DNA from: Gracilaria domingensis
Taxonomy: Eukaryota > Rhodophyta > Florideophyceae > Gracilariales > Gracilariaceae
DNA length: 64,000 nt
Reading direction: 5' to 3'
Assembly: GCA_022539475.1 (NCBI GenBank)
Contig: VCMS01000059.1
Coordinates: 62,001 to 126,000, forward strand
Shown here: positions 52,337-62,724 of the stretch, piece after piece
Layout: each line of letters begins with the position of its first letter
Position numbering within the stretch: position 1 is the stretch's first letter
The notes under the pieces: model-generated
Database searches by the model: none
What the model saw: only the letters and a program-made list of their open reading frames with translations
Told to the model about the DNA's origin: nothing
Made by a program: the position numbers and the translations under genes

Positions 52337-55300
52337 CTATTGTCTCTTCTTGTCGTCACTCACATACTTCCTTGATACAAGCTTCAATATTTCATCCAAG
52401 ATGATGACAGGAAGACTCATCGAGATAACCCCCATCCACTCTAATTTGCTCAATGGAACCACAGAGAAAATCTGAGTGAAGAAAGGAACATACAAGATAA
52501 CAAAATGAAGAGCAATGCTCATGAAACAAGCAACGATGAGCAATGGGTTCGTAAGCGGCGTCATCGTTAACAAGCTCTGGTTCTCCGATAAACTGTTGAA
52601 AGCGTTCAGCATTTCAATCAGCACAAGTATTGTGAGCGCAACGGTGCTCGCATTTCGCTGCTCGAAGACGCTGCATGACCAGCCTCTTCCCACCTGCTCT
52701 GTACATGTACTGAAATGGGTCATATCATACCATGACATTTTCGGACCGTCCTCATAAAACATGTACCACCATGCAAATCCACCAACGGTACCGATTCCCA
52801 CATAGGTTCCGATGGCCATGTATCGGAAAAACATCCAAGAATCGATTATGCTATCGCTCAAACCTCGAGGCTTTTGGGTCATTATGTCTTTGCTAGCCTT
52901 GTTGAAGCTAAGAGCTGTGGCCGGCAGTCCATCAGTTACAAGATTGACCCACAGCAACTGCACGGGAATCAGTGCCTCCGGCATGCCCAGCAATGCCGTC
53001 AGAAAAATGCACCATACTTCTCCAATATTAGAACTGATGAGGTATCGAATGAATTGCTTCATGTTCGCGTATATAGAGCGACCTTCCTCAACAGCAGCGA
53101 CGATGGTCGCAAAATTGTCGTCTGCGAGAACCATTGAGGACACTTCCTTGGCGACAGCAGTCCCAGATCCCATTGCAATGCCAATATCAGCCTTCTTCAA
53201 CGCCGGAGCATCGTTTACACCGTCCCCAGACATAGCAACCACCTCCTTCTGACTGCGAAGTAGATCTACCAGTCTCTGCTTGTGTTGAGGTTCGACTCTG
53301 GCAAACAAAGATGCCCGCTGAACAGCAGATTTTTGCTCGGACTCTTTAAGGGCGTCAAATTCTCTGCCGGTATACGACTTGCCAGTGAGGTCTTCGCTCT
53401 CATCAAAGACACCAATACGACGACAGATGGCCTCCGCTGTGGCTTTGTTATCTCCAGTGATCACAATCACTCGAATTCCCGCGTCGCGACAGACAGCAAT
53501 GGCGTCCCTTACTTCTTCACGCGGCGGATCAAGCATACCAACTATGCCGACAAGAGTAAGACCACTTTCATACGATGCGAACTGCGAGGTGTCCTTCAAG
53601 TCATAGTCCCCGAGACCCGGAGCATCTTCTCGGACAGCCACAGCTAACACACGAAGAGCGCTGGATCCTCCACTCAGTCTCGTAACTTCTGAACCAAACT
53701 GCTCTCTGATATCCGCACCGAGTTCAACTCTTTTGCCTGATGTAGTTCGCATAAAGGCGCACCTCTCCAATACGGATTCGGGGGCGCCCTTGACGAGGAG
53801 ACGAGTATTGGAGGGATTACCCTTCTCAGCAACAAGAACGGACATGCTCTTGCGGTCACGAGTGAATTCGAAGGTGACAAGTTTCTCCGACCTATCCAGC
53901 CAGTACTTGCGACATATCGAGGTCTTTTTAGAAGGATTTGCATACCGCCGAGACTCGTTTGTGGCTGGATCAGGTACACCAGCTTTCTCCGCGAAGACGG
54001 TAAGCGCAACTTCGGTACCTTCTCCAATATGACCGTAGTGTTTGTTCTCCGTGTCGTAAATGAGGGACGAATCGTTGCAAAGCGTTGATATTTCAGCCAT
54101 TTCGGCGTAGATGGGATTTTCCGTTGCAAGTGTTTCTATCTTCTCAGATGTTCCGGCAACAGTGAACTTACCCTCCGGCTCAAGGCTATTCCCGGAAATA
54201 GCAATCTCCTTAAGGCGAACACGTCCGGTTTCATTGTCAATTCCGTCTGGAACAACAATTCTCTGAACGCTCATCATGTTGGTGGTAAGCGTTCCGGTCT
54301 TGTCAGAGCAGATTACAGTAGTGCAGCCAAGGGTCTCAACGGAAGGCAAGTGCCTGACGATAGCGTTCTTCTTGGCCATTGTTTTCGTGCCAAGGGCAAG
54401 GCAAGTGGTGACAACCGCCGGCAGACCTTCCGGAATGGCAGCAACAGCCAAAGCGACAGCGATTTTGAAGTAGTACACCGCACCGTTGAGCATTCCTCCA
54501 TGAGAACGGAAATTTCCAATGTTCACCAGCCAAACAAGGATACAAATGACGAGAATAACCTTGGAAAGGAATTCTCCAAACTCATCAAGCTTAATTTTGA
54601 GAGGAGTAGGGCTATCCTCTTCCTCAACAATGTTGGCATGGATCATACCAATCTCTGTGTTAACACCTGTGGCGGTGACGACACACGTACACTTCCCCCT
54701 GCTGATGGTACTGCCACTGAAGAGCATACACTTCTTGTCTTGAACGACTGCATCCCCATCCGTGGAAGGAATCTTGGTCGTTGTCTTTGAAACGCTAAGA
54801 CTCTCGCCAGTGACAATACTCTGATCAGCGAGCAAGACGGAACTCTGCAAAGAAACGATGCGCATGTCAGCCGGCACCTTCTCACCTACAGCAACTTCAA
54901 CAATATCGCCGGGTACCAATTCAGCAGCCTTCAAGACATGCTTCACACCAGCACGCAAACTGTTAGCAGTTTCAGGTTCATACTCTTTTAGAGCTTCGAT
55001 CGCATTCTCAGCATTCCTCTCTTGCAAGACGCCCACAATGGCATTAGCGATAAGGATGAGCAAGATCACCAGTGGTTCAAAAAACGCCTGAAGACGATTG
55101 TGCCCTTCTTCAAAAAAGGCCAGTATGAAGGATACAACTGCTGCCATCAGAAGAATGATCACAAGTTGGTCCTGAAACTGTTCCAACACAAGTTTGAAAA
55201 GGGATTTCCCCTGACGGGCGGGAATTGTGTTCCATCCGTGTTCGGCGCGACGACTGACCACTTCAGAGTCAGAAAGACCAGTCTGCTCCTCAACGCCGAG

Positions 55301-55369
55301 CGCGGCCATTACCTCCAGAGGCGCAGCGACCCATGGGGCCTGCAATACCGCATGCATGGACTCCACCAT
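52337..55369 (-). CDS. P-type calcium ATPase, SERCA type (P2A)
   Basis: SERCA pumps cytosolic calcium into the ER lumen. The protein is 1010 aa from the ATG at 55369, matching the family; the frame runs upstream only to a TTG. Domains in order: cation ATPase N-domain with [19 protein letters not shown]1-2; actuator domain with VTGES; TM3-4 with the ion-site motif AAIPEGLP; phosphorylation motif [11 protein letters not shown] (Asp356); nucleotide domain with [11 protein letters not shown]; hinge [20 protein letters not shown]; and TM5-10, including [19 protein letters not shown] with the Asn/Asp site II residues. The C-terminus ends in a Lys-rich tail (SDDKKRQ) that could serve ER retention. 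All catalytic and ion-site residues in view are intact. Confidence 0.95.
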   Translation of the reverse strand: MVESMHAVLQAPWVAAPLEVMAALGVEEQTGLSDSEVVSRRAEHGWNTIPARQGKSLFKLVLEQFQDQLVIILLMAAVVSFILAFFEEGHNRLQAFFEPLVILLILIANAIVGVLQERNAENAIEALKEYEPETANSLRAGVKHVLKAAELVPGDIVEVAVGEKVPADMRIVSLQSSVLLADQSIVTGESLSVSKTTTKIPSTDGDAVVQDKKCMLFSGSTISRGKCTCVVTATGVNTEIGMIHANIVEEEDSPTPLKIKLDEFGEFLSKVILVICILVWLVNIGNFRSHGGMLNGAVYYFKIAVALAVAAIPEGLPAVVTTCLALGTKTMAKKNAIVRHLPSVETLGCTTVICSDKTGTLTTNMMSVQRIVVPDGIDNETGRVRLKEIAISGNSLEPEGKFTVAGTSEKIETLATENPIYAEMAEISTLCNDSSLIYDTENKHYGHIGEGTEVALTVFAEKAGVPDPATNESRRYANPSKKTSICRKYWLDRSEKLVTFEFTRDRKSMSVLVAEKGNPSNTRLLVKGAPESVLERCAFMRTTSGKRVELGADIREQFGSEVTRLSGGSSALRVLAVAVREDAPGLGDYDLKDTSQFASYESGLTLVGIVGMLDPPREEVRDAIAVCRDAGIRVIVITGDNKATAEAICRRIGVFDESEDLTGKSYTGREFDALKESEQKSAVQRASLFARVEPQHKQRLVDLLRSQKEVVAMSGDGVNDAPALKKADIGIAMGSGTAVAKEVSSMVLADDNFATIVAAVEEGRSIYANMKQFIRYLISSNIGEVWCIFLTALLGMPEALIPVQLLWVNLVTDGLPATALSFNKASKDIMTQKPRGLSDSIIDSWMFFRYMAIGTYVGIGTVGGFAWWYMFYEDGPKMSWYDMTHFSTCTEQVGRGWSCSVFEQRNASTVALTILVLIEMLNAFNSLSENQSLLTMTPLTNPLLIVACFMSIALHFVILYVPFFTQIFSVVPLSKLEWMGVISMSLPVIILDEILKLVSRKYVSDDKKRQ

Positions 55370-56240
55370 GTTGCACAAGCTGTGTGTGTGTGTGCGAAGA
55401 ACTCAAGGCGCAATGAGACGCAGGTTTAAACAGAGAAGACGATGAGAATGACTTGGCAGTCAAGACGGCCTCAAAGGTCGTATCTTGGGTGAACGCGAAG
55501 CACAAGCAATGTCGGCGGCCTTCGGACAGAGGGAGGGGAAGGTACGACCGTCGCGGCCGCAACGAAAGCAGCACAGGTTACGAGGCAGCTTATGATACGA
55601 CGAGTAGCACGCCAGTTGCTTGCTGAGAAATGTGTGTCCGGTGCGTGGGGGAGAAACTCGAAGCCGTGCAGAGTGTTGATTGCCGATGGAGTGCAACAAT
55701 TTCTGTGATTGGATATGGCTTATGGACGCCAAGTGTGCACCCAATCAGCGCGTGACGTTCCGCTGGCGCTGACTTGCTGCACCAATCGCGTCCGTTTTGC
55801 TCCTCCTCGCCGCCCGCAGTTTCAAAGAGCAGAGCAGTATCAGCCGTTCCGCTCTCCCGCAACGGACTCTCGTCAGTCAACTTTGCTGTAAGTCGCGATC
55901 GTTTACCGAATAATCGTTGTGCGCATCAATTGTGGGATGAAATCATCTCAAAAGGGATTACCTGGGCTTAATCCCTTTCTCCCTCCTTCACAGCAGCGGT
56001 TTGGGAATGGAGTTGTACGCAATTCACGTAATTCTCTTTTATACTCGAGACTTCCTCGCAATCATCGAACTTGTGCAACAGGTCGATGACTCCGACAGGC
56101 TAGGAAACCACTGCAACAATTAGGGAGTAACACGCATGGCAATTGCTGCTGACTTTTCAGTGGCCGAGGTACTATTTGCTATTCAATATGGACATACAGG
56201 AATTGCTAAAAAGGTAAATCATCACCTCCAGTAGCCAAAC
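55370..56240. promoter_or_regulatory. SERCA upstream region with three CCAAT boxes
   Basis: Promoter of the calcium pump and 3' flank of the BRCT gene. CCAAT motifs occur at 55708-55712 (as ATTGG), 55741-55745 (CCAATCAGC) and 55782-55786, at spacings typical of NF-Y promoters. No further gene is seen. Confidence 0.45.
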
Positions 56241-57914
56241 TTATCCCAGCGAGTACGGGTCGTATTCCAGAGGGACCCCAGCTTCAATAGAGTCAGCCAA
56301 CCACTTCTTCTGCACGTGAGGGCATGAATCATCAACCTTTCTCTTAGAGTCCAAAATGACAAGGTCAACCCTAGTTTCAGCCAACCGTGCCCCGCACAGT
56401 CGAACAATCTTTCGGATGCTTGACGCATCTTTTTCAGACGACACAACCTTAATCCGAAGTCCGTCCAGAAGTTTGCCGCCAGATTCTCCCGTGCTCGACA
56501 CGGAACGAGGAGATTGACCAAATCGATCACTTCGGAATGTACCCATTGGTAGCCATTTTCCCTCGGATATGGATCCAGAGAGCCAGTTTTCAGATACTAA
56601 AGGAACCCCACTTACCATGGCCTGCAGCAAGCCCCATCCTCGCTTCGTTTCAATGCCAATGATGTAAGCGATTAATCCCGCGTTCGATTCAGCGTTGTAC
56701 GATATGATATTATACCGTCCAAGCTGCTGCACGGCATGATCTAGAAGTGCTCCAGCATTCTGATCCCGAGAACTGCAAGCAAGGTTACCCATAATCTTCA
56801 GCTTTGCAGCCGGCGTCTTAGCCAACTCGTCTGTCATGGATTCGGAATCCGATGTAGGCTCATCACCTTCTGATTCACATTCCGCATTCCCCCCAGTTTC
56901 ACTCTCTTCCTGCTCGTCGTCCTTCTTCTTCCTTGCTGCCTTGGTCTTCTGCACCGCCTTACCTCCCAGAGTTTTCGGTGCCTTGGCAGCCTCACCTGAC
57001 TTTTTCTTCTCTTTGCCAGTCCCCTTGGAAGGCCGACCAACAGCCTTCTTTGCTTTCTTTGAGTACGTGGTAACAGGAGTGGTTGCTTTGGTGCTCTTCT
57101 TCATGGGCGATTTCTTGTCCTTGGACACTTCCTCTTTGTCGATCTTCTTCTTGACCTTAAGAGACTTCGGTTTCGTAGAGGATGCTTTCTCTCCTTTGGA
57201 TGACGACTTCATCGCCTTTTTCACGAGTGGGGTGCTCTTTGAAGCTTTCTTCGGTACCTGCTCACCAGTGGAAGCCTGTGCATTCGATTCGACAGATGAT
57301 CTGGAAGCACCTGAGCTCTTTTGCTTCGTTCTCCCGACCTGTGTTGCTTTCTTCGGGGCAGCCTGCCTTCCCTTGGCAGCCTTTGGCTTCGCCTTCGGTT
57401 CGACCTTGGACTTCTTAATAGTCTTCGAGGGGGAGAGCTCCTTGGTCTTTGCTTTCCTCGCTTTCTTGGGGGATTGAGAAGTTGATTTTTCTTTCCTCTT
57501 CTTGGTTACCCCCTTGTCCCCATCTTCCTGAGCAGAGTTGTCTGCATTTTTGTCCTCACCATCACAATCCATTTGCTCGGGATTCTTCGACTGTGCTGGA
57601 GACTCTTCTTCGGGATTTTCCGCTTTCTGTTCCTCCTCGTCTTCCTCCTCCTCTCCAAAGTCAACCGGTGGATCTGCTTGCAGCTCATCATCGCTATGGT
57701 CACTGTCGGTAATCGGCTCGACGACTCGAGAGGCTTTTCCACTGGCTTTCTTGTCATTCGGCTTCTTTTCAGCTGTCTTCTGAGAACCCTTAACGCGGAT
57801 CATGACGATGTCGTCGTCGTCGTCGTCACTTTCTGGGATGTGACGCGATTGGGGCTCAGGTTTGACTGGCTCCTGAGTGTCCGCGTCGCTCAAAGCTTCG
57901 TTCAGGGCAGTCAT
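56241..57914 (-). CDS. Tandem-BRCT protein with Lys/Ser-rich linker
   Basis: BRCT pairs bind phosphopeptides in DNA-damage and chromatin proteins. The protein is 557 aa from the ATG at 57914; the frame is open further upstream, but that part is Cys/Trp/Arg-rich and unlike the rest. The N-terminal 130 residues are acidic (ESDDDDDDIVMIRVKG). Residues about 130-330 are Lys/Ala/Pro/Ser-rich, like histone-tail or linker-histone sequence, and should bind DNA. The C-terminus has two BRCT units: one around GWGLLQAMVSGVPLVSENWL and a final one from LDGLRIKVVSSEKDA to VQKKWLADSIEAGVPLEYD, each with the conserved Trp helix. This layout recalls MDC1/PTIP/microcephalin ends, but no FHA domain is present. 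Orthology is undecided. Confidence 0.82.
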   Translation of the reverse strand: MTALNEALSDADTQEPVKPEPQSRHIPESDDDDDDIVMIRVKGSQKTAEKKPNDKKASGKASRVVEPITDSDHSDDELQADPPVDFGEEEEDEEEQKAENPEEESPAQSKNPEQMDCDGEDKNADNSAQEDGDKGVTKKRKEKSTSQSPKKARKAKTKELSPSKTIKKSKVEPKAKPKAAKGRQAAPKKATQVGRTKQKSSGASRSSVESNAQASTGEQVPKKASKSTPLVKKAMKSSSKGEKASSTKPKSLKVKKKIDKEEVSKDKKSPMKKSTKATTPVTTYSKKAKKAVGRPSKGTGKEKKKSGEAAKAPKTLGGKAVQKTKAARKKKDDEQEESETGGNAECESEGDEPTSDSESMTDELAKTPAAKLKIMGNLACSSRDQNAGALLDHAVQQLGRYNIISYNAESNAGLIAYIIGIETKRGWGLLQAMVSGVPLVSENWLSGSISEGKWLPMGTFRSDRFGQSPRSVSSTGESGGKLLDGLRIKVVSSEKDASSIRKIVRLCGARLAETRVDLVILDSKRKVDDSCPHVQKKWLADSIEAGVPLEYDPYSLG

Positions 57915-58522
57915 GCTGAACTTCTGACCCGTTTTTATAGAAGGTGATCCCTTTGACCAAGGGAAAGCTGAGTAAGAAAGGTCGGCGAAGCGCAAGACCG
58001 TTCGTTTTATGCGAAGGGAAGCGATGTGGCGAAAACGTTTCCGCAGATCAGCATGCGAGGCTTTTGAGGATGCGACCATGTGTCTGGGCCAGACGCACGC
58101 CGGTTTCGATTTTTCAAAGAATTGGCGCCAAAACACACAAAAAGCGCGCCAGACGCACTTGAATCCATGCCAACTGTCAGACCCACACTGGTGCCAACAC
58201 CGAGCAGCCGATTGGAAAGTGCATCTTCGCTTACAGAACAATTGCACGAGACTTTCTTTTCTCCGAACAGGATCTGTGAGCGAAATGCGTTTTTTGTGCA
58301 ATCAAATTCGAAGAAGACTCGTGTGTACAAAGTCAAAGCAAAAGGGCAGACTCAGAAGGGATCAAGATAGACATGGTATGCCTTTCTTTTTCAACCCTCG
58401 GATAGATATTCATCACAGGCTGTTTATTACAAAGCGTTGCGGTGATTCATATCGCCGAGTCCTCATTCGTGATCAAGTGAAGCGTTAGCCGGGCGCTGGA
58501 CGTAGATTTCAACTCTACAGCG
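57915..58522. promoter_or_regulatory. Divergent intergenic region (BRCT protein / p24)
   Basis: It contains both promoters. Open frames continuing from the BRCT gene (to 58301) lack an ATG at their far end and look non-coding. Confidence 0.4.
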
Positions 58523-59279
58523 ATGGGGAGCCGAACCTTTTCTGTACTCCTGGCCCTGAGCTTCGTCGTTGTCGCAGACGCAGTTCGCTTCTACCTGGAA
58601 CCCGGACAACGAAGATGTTTCACTGAAGAGCTTCCATCGTCGACTAAGGTAAGCACTTTCATTATTACCCCCATGTGGACATATCCTGTGTGAGATCTGA
58701 CGCATAGGTTCCCAGGTCACCGGCGAGACGCGCGTTTCAGGCGGGAAGAGCGATATGGAAATTGATGTTTGGGTAACAACATTGCAGGGCAAAGTCTTAT
58801 ACCATAAACGAGCGCCGGACCACGGCAAGTTCTCGTTCGACACACCAGCGATAGAGCGCCAACATAAACCTGCTGATGAGTATGAATACGACGATGAAGA
58901 GGAAGATACGTATCGTATCTGCATTGAACATCAGCAAAAGGCCGGCCGCGTTCATCCAGCTGGAGCAAAGCGTGCAATTGAATTCAATTTAGACCAAGCT
59001 TTCGCGGGCTCCTCAACAGACGGTGTCGAACGGGCCGCGAAAGCAACAGACACGGACAGACTACAAAAGAGCTTGCGGCGGATGCATACATCATTATCGG
59101 GAATGATTGGTGATATCACCAGATTGCAACGAAGAGAGCGCATGCTAATTCAAAGGATGGAAGGAACCACTGGTCGTGTGATGATGCTTGCAATTCTATC
59201 TTTATTTGTGACCATCGCTACATGTGCTGCACAGTACAAATACTACGAAGGATACTTCAAGCAGAAGAAGTTGTGTTGA
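58523..59279 (+). CDS. p24/TMED cargo receptor (two exons)
   Basis: p24 proteins cycle between ER and Golgi in COPI/COPII vesicles and sort cargo. Exon 1 (58523-58648) codes a signal peptide (MGSRTFSVLLALSFVVVADA) and the family start VRFYLEPGQRRCFTEEL. Exon 2 (58716-59279) continues VTGETRVSGGKSDMEIDVWV. The total is 229 aa. A GOLD domain with its two Cys (residues about 34 and 101) is followed by a coiled coil (about 140-190) and one membrane helix (MMLAILSLFVTIATCAAQ). The short cytosolic tail YKYYEGYFKQKKLC has aromatic and dilysine signals. The dilysine sits one place off the classic KKxx position. The tail is most like the p24-delta group. Confidence 0.92.
58649..58715 (+). other. Intron of the p24 gene, 67 bp
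   Basis: The 5' site is ACTAAG|GTAAGC and the 3' site TTCCCAG|GTCACC, phase 0. A second AG 10 bases upstream (CATAG) would put the downstream exon in the wrong frame. Confidence 0.88.
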
Positions 59280-60117
59280 TTAGAACAGTTAAACTAGGCA
59301 AAAAGAGATACAAATGTGGTGATACATATGAGCAACTTGTGGGATAATGTTGACACACTTGAACTGCAACATATTCAGACAGATTCCCGGTGCTCTATCG
59401 ACGTGTGGATAGAGGCTATCGACAGTACTGACTTTTTCCGACCTAGCTACCGTGTAGGGGTAATCTTTTAATTCAAGAAAGGGCAACTTTGGGGTCCATA
59501 GTAGAAATAATGTTCCTGGTGCGGCCATTTTGCTCTCAAGCAGAAGATCGAGTCTCTAGTCTACGGCTAATAGCCTCCATGCTCTTGTCTCGATGCCTGG
59601 AGCTGATACGCTTCTTGGTCTTAGATTTGTGTCACGGCACGGGAAGCTTCGCGTCGCCTGTGTCGTCGTCATCGGCCATGTCGTTGGCCGTTGCAACAAT
59701 GAAGCCACGTGGAGCATTTCTCCACGATGCACACTGCTGGGCAGGCTGCGGCATGTCTGACAAGCTTCTGTAAACGAATGGCGCAGTCGATGAGCGCCGC
59801 GACGCAGTCGCAGGAACGTATCCCCAACACGCACGCGACACAAATAGCCAGCACTTGGGACAAATCCAGAGTTGGTGGCGAATCAATAGAGAGGAACGCC
59901 TCCGTCACCACAAGTACAACGTACTTCAATTTGTGGCGGCCCGCTCCTTTGTTGCGCCAACGTCTGTTGCGGTACAGGCTTAGGCTTCAACTGCACATCT
60001 TTCGTCGTCAGGCCTCGCTCTCTTGTTTCATTTCGCCGACCGTCAATCTGCTCAGTCTTGACGAGGAGGACTGCTGCACGTGTTTCCATCAGGCCTCTCT
60101 TTAAGGTTGGGCACATT
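59280..60117. other. Intergenic
   Basis: No supported gene. The frames at 59709-60104 (+) and 59883-60341 (-) have no domains. The CDC50 frame is open upstream to 60058, but the first ATG is at 60118. Confidence 0.4.
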
Positions 60118-61203
60118 ATGTCCACTGAAGCGCCCTTCCCCCAACGCTCGGGTGCATTATCCAGTTCGACACGGGCATCGGAGTATCTTGCTGAAGCAGT
60201 TGAAGAGGACGAGAGGCCAATTCGATGCGCGAAATTCCGACAACAAGAACTATGGGCATGGAAACCGGTCTGGACCCCACGCGTCGTCTTCATCATGTAT
60301 TTCGTTGTTGCCGTCATTTTCTTACCACTTGGCGCGGTCATATTCGTTCAGAGCTCGCGTTTAGAGAGCACACCACGGTTTCGCTATGATAACAGAGGCT
60401 CTTGCAACATCGGTGATACTTCGAGTACAGAAACAGTCGGCACATGTAGAATACGCTTTGACATTGAGAGAAAAGTGGAGGCTCCATCCTACTTCTACTA
60501 TGGGCTCGTCAATTTTTATCAGAACGCTCGAACATATGTGACAAGCCGTTCCGATGACCAACTCCGTGGCACGAACAACCCAGACACTGGGACATGTGAC
60601 CCGTTAGAAAACGTACCCGGTACCAACCAGCCGCTTGTACCTTGTGGTCTCGTCGCGAATTCCCAATTCAATGATACACTCCGATTGTGCTTTGACGCGG
60701 AGTGCGAACAAGAAGTAGATTTGAAGGACACCGGCATCGCTTGGGATGTAGACCGTGAGACAAGGTTTCTTGGAAACAACGAAAGCTTTACGGACGAGCA
60801 AAACGAGCGCATACGTAGTGAGGACTTCATGGTTTGGATGCGACTGGCTGCTTATCGAAACTGGAAAAAGTTATACCGAATCATCCCTACGGATCTTGAG
60901 CCTGGCTCATATTATGTACAAATTGAGTCTCGCTTTCCTGTGAGTTCTTTTGACGGAGAGAAATTCTTCTTTATCTCCGAGACTACATGGTTTGGTGGCC
61001 CGAACAGAACAATGGGAATTTCCTACTTAGTTGTGGGAGGTGTCGCCCTTATATTGGCGATTACAATTATGATTCGTTCAAGAATAACTCCAGATCTAGA
61101 CTTGCCTCCTGAAACTACTGTGGACCTTGGTGATCTAGTTTCGCCATCAAATATTCAAAGTGCTCCACTGACAGCGGATCGACCTAGTGACCGAAACGCT
61201 TAA
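60118..61203 (+). CDS. CDC50/LEM3-family P4-ATPase chaperone subunit
   Basis: CDC50 proteins pair with P4-ATPase lipid flippases for ER exit and phosphate transfer. The protein is 361 aa from the ATG at 60118. A cytosolic tail leads to FRQQELWAWKPVWTPRVV, a close match to the family entry motif, then TM1 (about 57-80). The ectodomain (81-315) has conserved features: CRIRFDIERKVEAPSYFYYGLVNFYQN, NARTYVTSRSDDQLRG, PCGLVANSQFND and WMRLAAYRNWKKLYRII, plus paired cysteines. FFISETTWFGGPN precedes TM2 (about 318-338). The family's usual length is 330-400 aa. The flippase partner is not in this window. Confidence 0.94.
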   Translation: MSTEAPFPQRSGALSSSTRASEYLAEAVEEDERPIRCAKFRQQELWAWKPVWTPRVVFIMYFVVAVIFLPLGAVIFVQSSRLESTPRFRYDNRGSCNIGDTSSTETVGTCRIRFDIERKVEAPSYFYYGLVNFYQNARTYVTSRSDDQLRGTNNPDTGTCDPLENVPGTNQPLVPCGLVANSQFNDTLRLCFDAECEQEVDLKDTGIAWDVDRETRFLGNNESFTDEQNERIRSEDFMVWMRLAAYRNWKKLYRIIPTDLEPGSYYVQIESRFPVSSFDGEKFFFISETTWFGGPNRTMGISYLVVGGVALILAITIMIRSRITPDLDLPPETTVDLGDLVSPSNIQSAPLTADRPSDRNA

Positions 61204-61362
61204 CGCTCTGAGTTTGTCGACTTTAGCATTTCGAATTCCGTCGCTATTTCATAAGTCTGCTTCCAAGAAGAAGATTGTTATAAACAACATGTACAGGCTA
61301 TACAGCACTGCCTTTGAAATGGCGTTGTTAGTTCTACGCGTTATCCTCAGACAGAGATTATT

Positions 61363-62724
61363 TCAAGCGACGGGCGACAAGGATGGCATTGCTACGGTCC
61401 CCCACTGTGGCAACCACTCTTCCTGAAAAGAGTCGGCCGCACCGTTTCGCAATTTGCTCAGAAACTGCTCATCACGAATAACTTGCTGAATGCACCCCGT
61501 AAGACGTGTAGAGTCGCCGAACAAGAGCCCGTTGCGTCCATCTTTGACCAGTTCATGGATACAAGGGTACCTCAGGGCCAATACTGGTAGTCCAGTACCA
61601 AGCATGTCTACTGCTTTCATGGGCAAATCTAAAGCGGATGAACTTGCGTGCAGCGAGACACCAAGTGCCGCCGTCGAAAGAAGTGCAGCGTAATCATGAA
61701 ATGGAAGCCATGCGAGCCACACTTGCACGTGCTGAAGCCTGAGGAGTTGTAGTTGTTTTTCAAAGGCGGCGCGCAAAGGACCTTTTCCCGTGATCACGAC
61801 GCGAAGATTCTCTTCACTTCGATCCAATTGTACAAGAGACTCACACAGCATGGAAAGATCTTCATCTGGGGTCCAGCTCGTACTCGAAACAATTAATGGA
61901 AGTTTGGCCCCAGTAGATGGTGGTCCGAAACATGTCGCATGATTCTGAACGCGATTCATCAGACTATTCCTTTCCTCATCAGAAAGAGGCTCTTTTCGAA
62001 GCTTGGTGAACACATCGGAGGGAAGATCTCGTAGAACGCATGCTTTTATACCCACGGTTCGCAAAAACTGTGCAAGGGCTGAAGAAACTGTCCACGTATG
62101 ATGTACAAATCGCAGAGATTGTAACTCCAGTAGTCGCGCAAGTGTGAGAAAGTAACGATTAGTATTTTGTTGCGCGGAAAGCGTATATGCAAGGTTGTGA
62201 ACATCAACGATGATTTGCGAGGTCGGAAAATAGAAAGGCCGCAAGATAATCAAAAGCGGTAGGAGCGGAAGCGCTGGAGGGGTTGCCAGAATTATATGAT
62301 GAATACCAAATGGAAGACATGCTACGGTGCTTAAACATGACGCCTGAGCGAAAAGCAATGAAATTGCCTTCTTAAGTAAGATGAACACATTTCTTCGCGC
62401 CAGAGGAGGATATTGAGGCAAAGAATGAAACGTGAGCCGTTCATCGGTTATGGTATTTGGCGGCTCGGCGAGGAAGATTACGGCATCTTGTTCTGCAAAA
62501 TGTAAGCACGCTTTAAGATGGGCGATGACGCGCGGAGAGTGATTCGCTGGTGACTGAGACACGAGCAAAATGGCGGGGGGAAGAGGATTTGCCTTGAGGC
62601 GATGCTGATGGTAGTGTCGAATGAAGAGAAGAGCCAATAAGGTGAGAAGAAGTAAAACGGCGCACAGAGCTGCTAAAGTGGAAAGAATAAGGAGCAACAT
62701 ACCGCCCGACAGCGGCGCATCCAT
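61363..62724 (-). CDS. ALG1: ALG1, chitobiosyldiphosphodolichol beta-mannosyltransferase
   Basis: ALG1 adds the first mannose to GlcNAc2-PP-dolichol on the cytosolic face of the ER, a committed step of N-glycan assembly. The protein is 453 aa, the usual length. An N-terminal membrane anchor (about 9-35) precedes a GT-B glycosyltransferase fold of family GT33. Landmarks are IIVDVHNLAYTL, VSSTSWTPDEDLSMLCESL, VVITGKGPLRAAFEKQL and the donor-binding segment SSALDLPMKAVDMLGTGLPV. The hinge and C-terminal helices are present. The ATG at 62724 gives a natural start. It converges with CDC50, with 159 bp between stop codons. Confidence 0.95.
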   Translation of the reverse strand: MDAPLSGGMLLLILSTLAALCAVLLLLTLLALLFIRHYHQHRLKANPLPPAILLVSQSPANHSPRVIAHLKACLHFAEQDAVIFLAEPPNTITDERLTFHSLPQYPPLARRNVFILLKKAISLLFAQASCLSTVACLPFGIHHIILATPPALPLLPLLIILRPFYFPTSQIIVDVHNLAYTLSAQQNTNRYFLTLARLLELQSLRFVHHTWTVSSALAQFLRTVGIKACVLRDLPSDVFTKLRKEPLSDEERNSLMNRVQNHATCFGPPSTGAKLPLIVSSTSWTPDEDLSMLCESLVQLDRSEENLRVVITGKGPLRAAFEKQLQLLRLQHVQVWLAWLPFHDYAALLSTAALGVSLHASSSALDLPMKAVDMLGTGLPVLALRYPCIHELVKDGRNGLLFGDSTRLTGCIQQVIRDEQFLSKLRNGAADSFQEEWLPQWGTVAMPSLSPVA

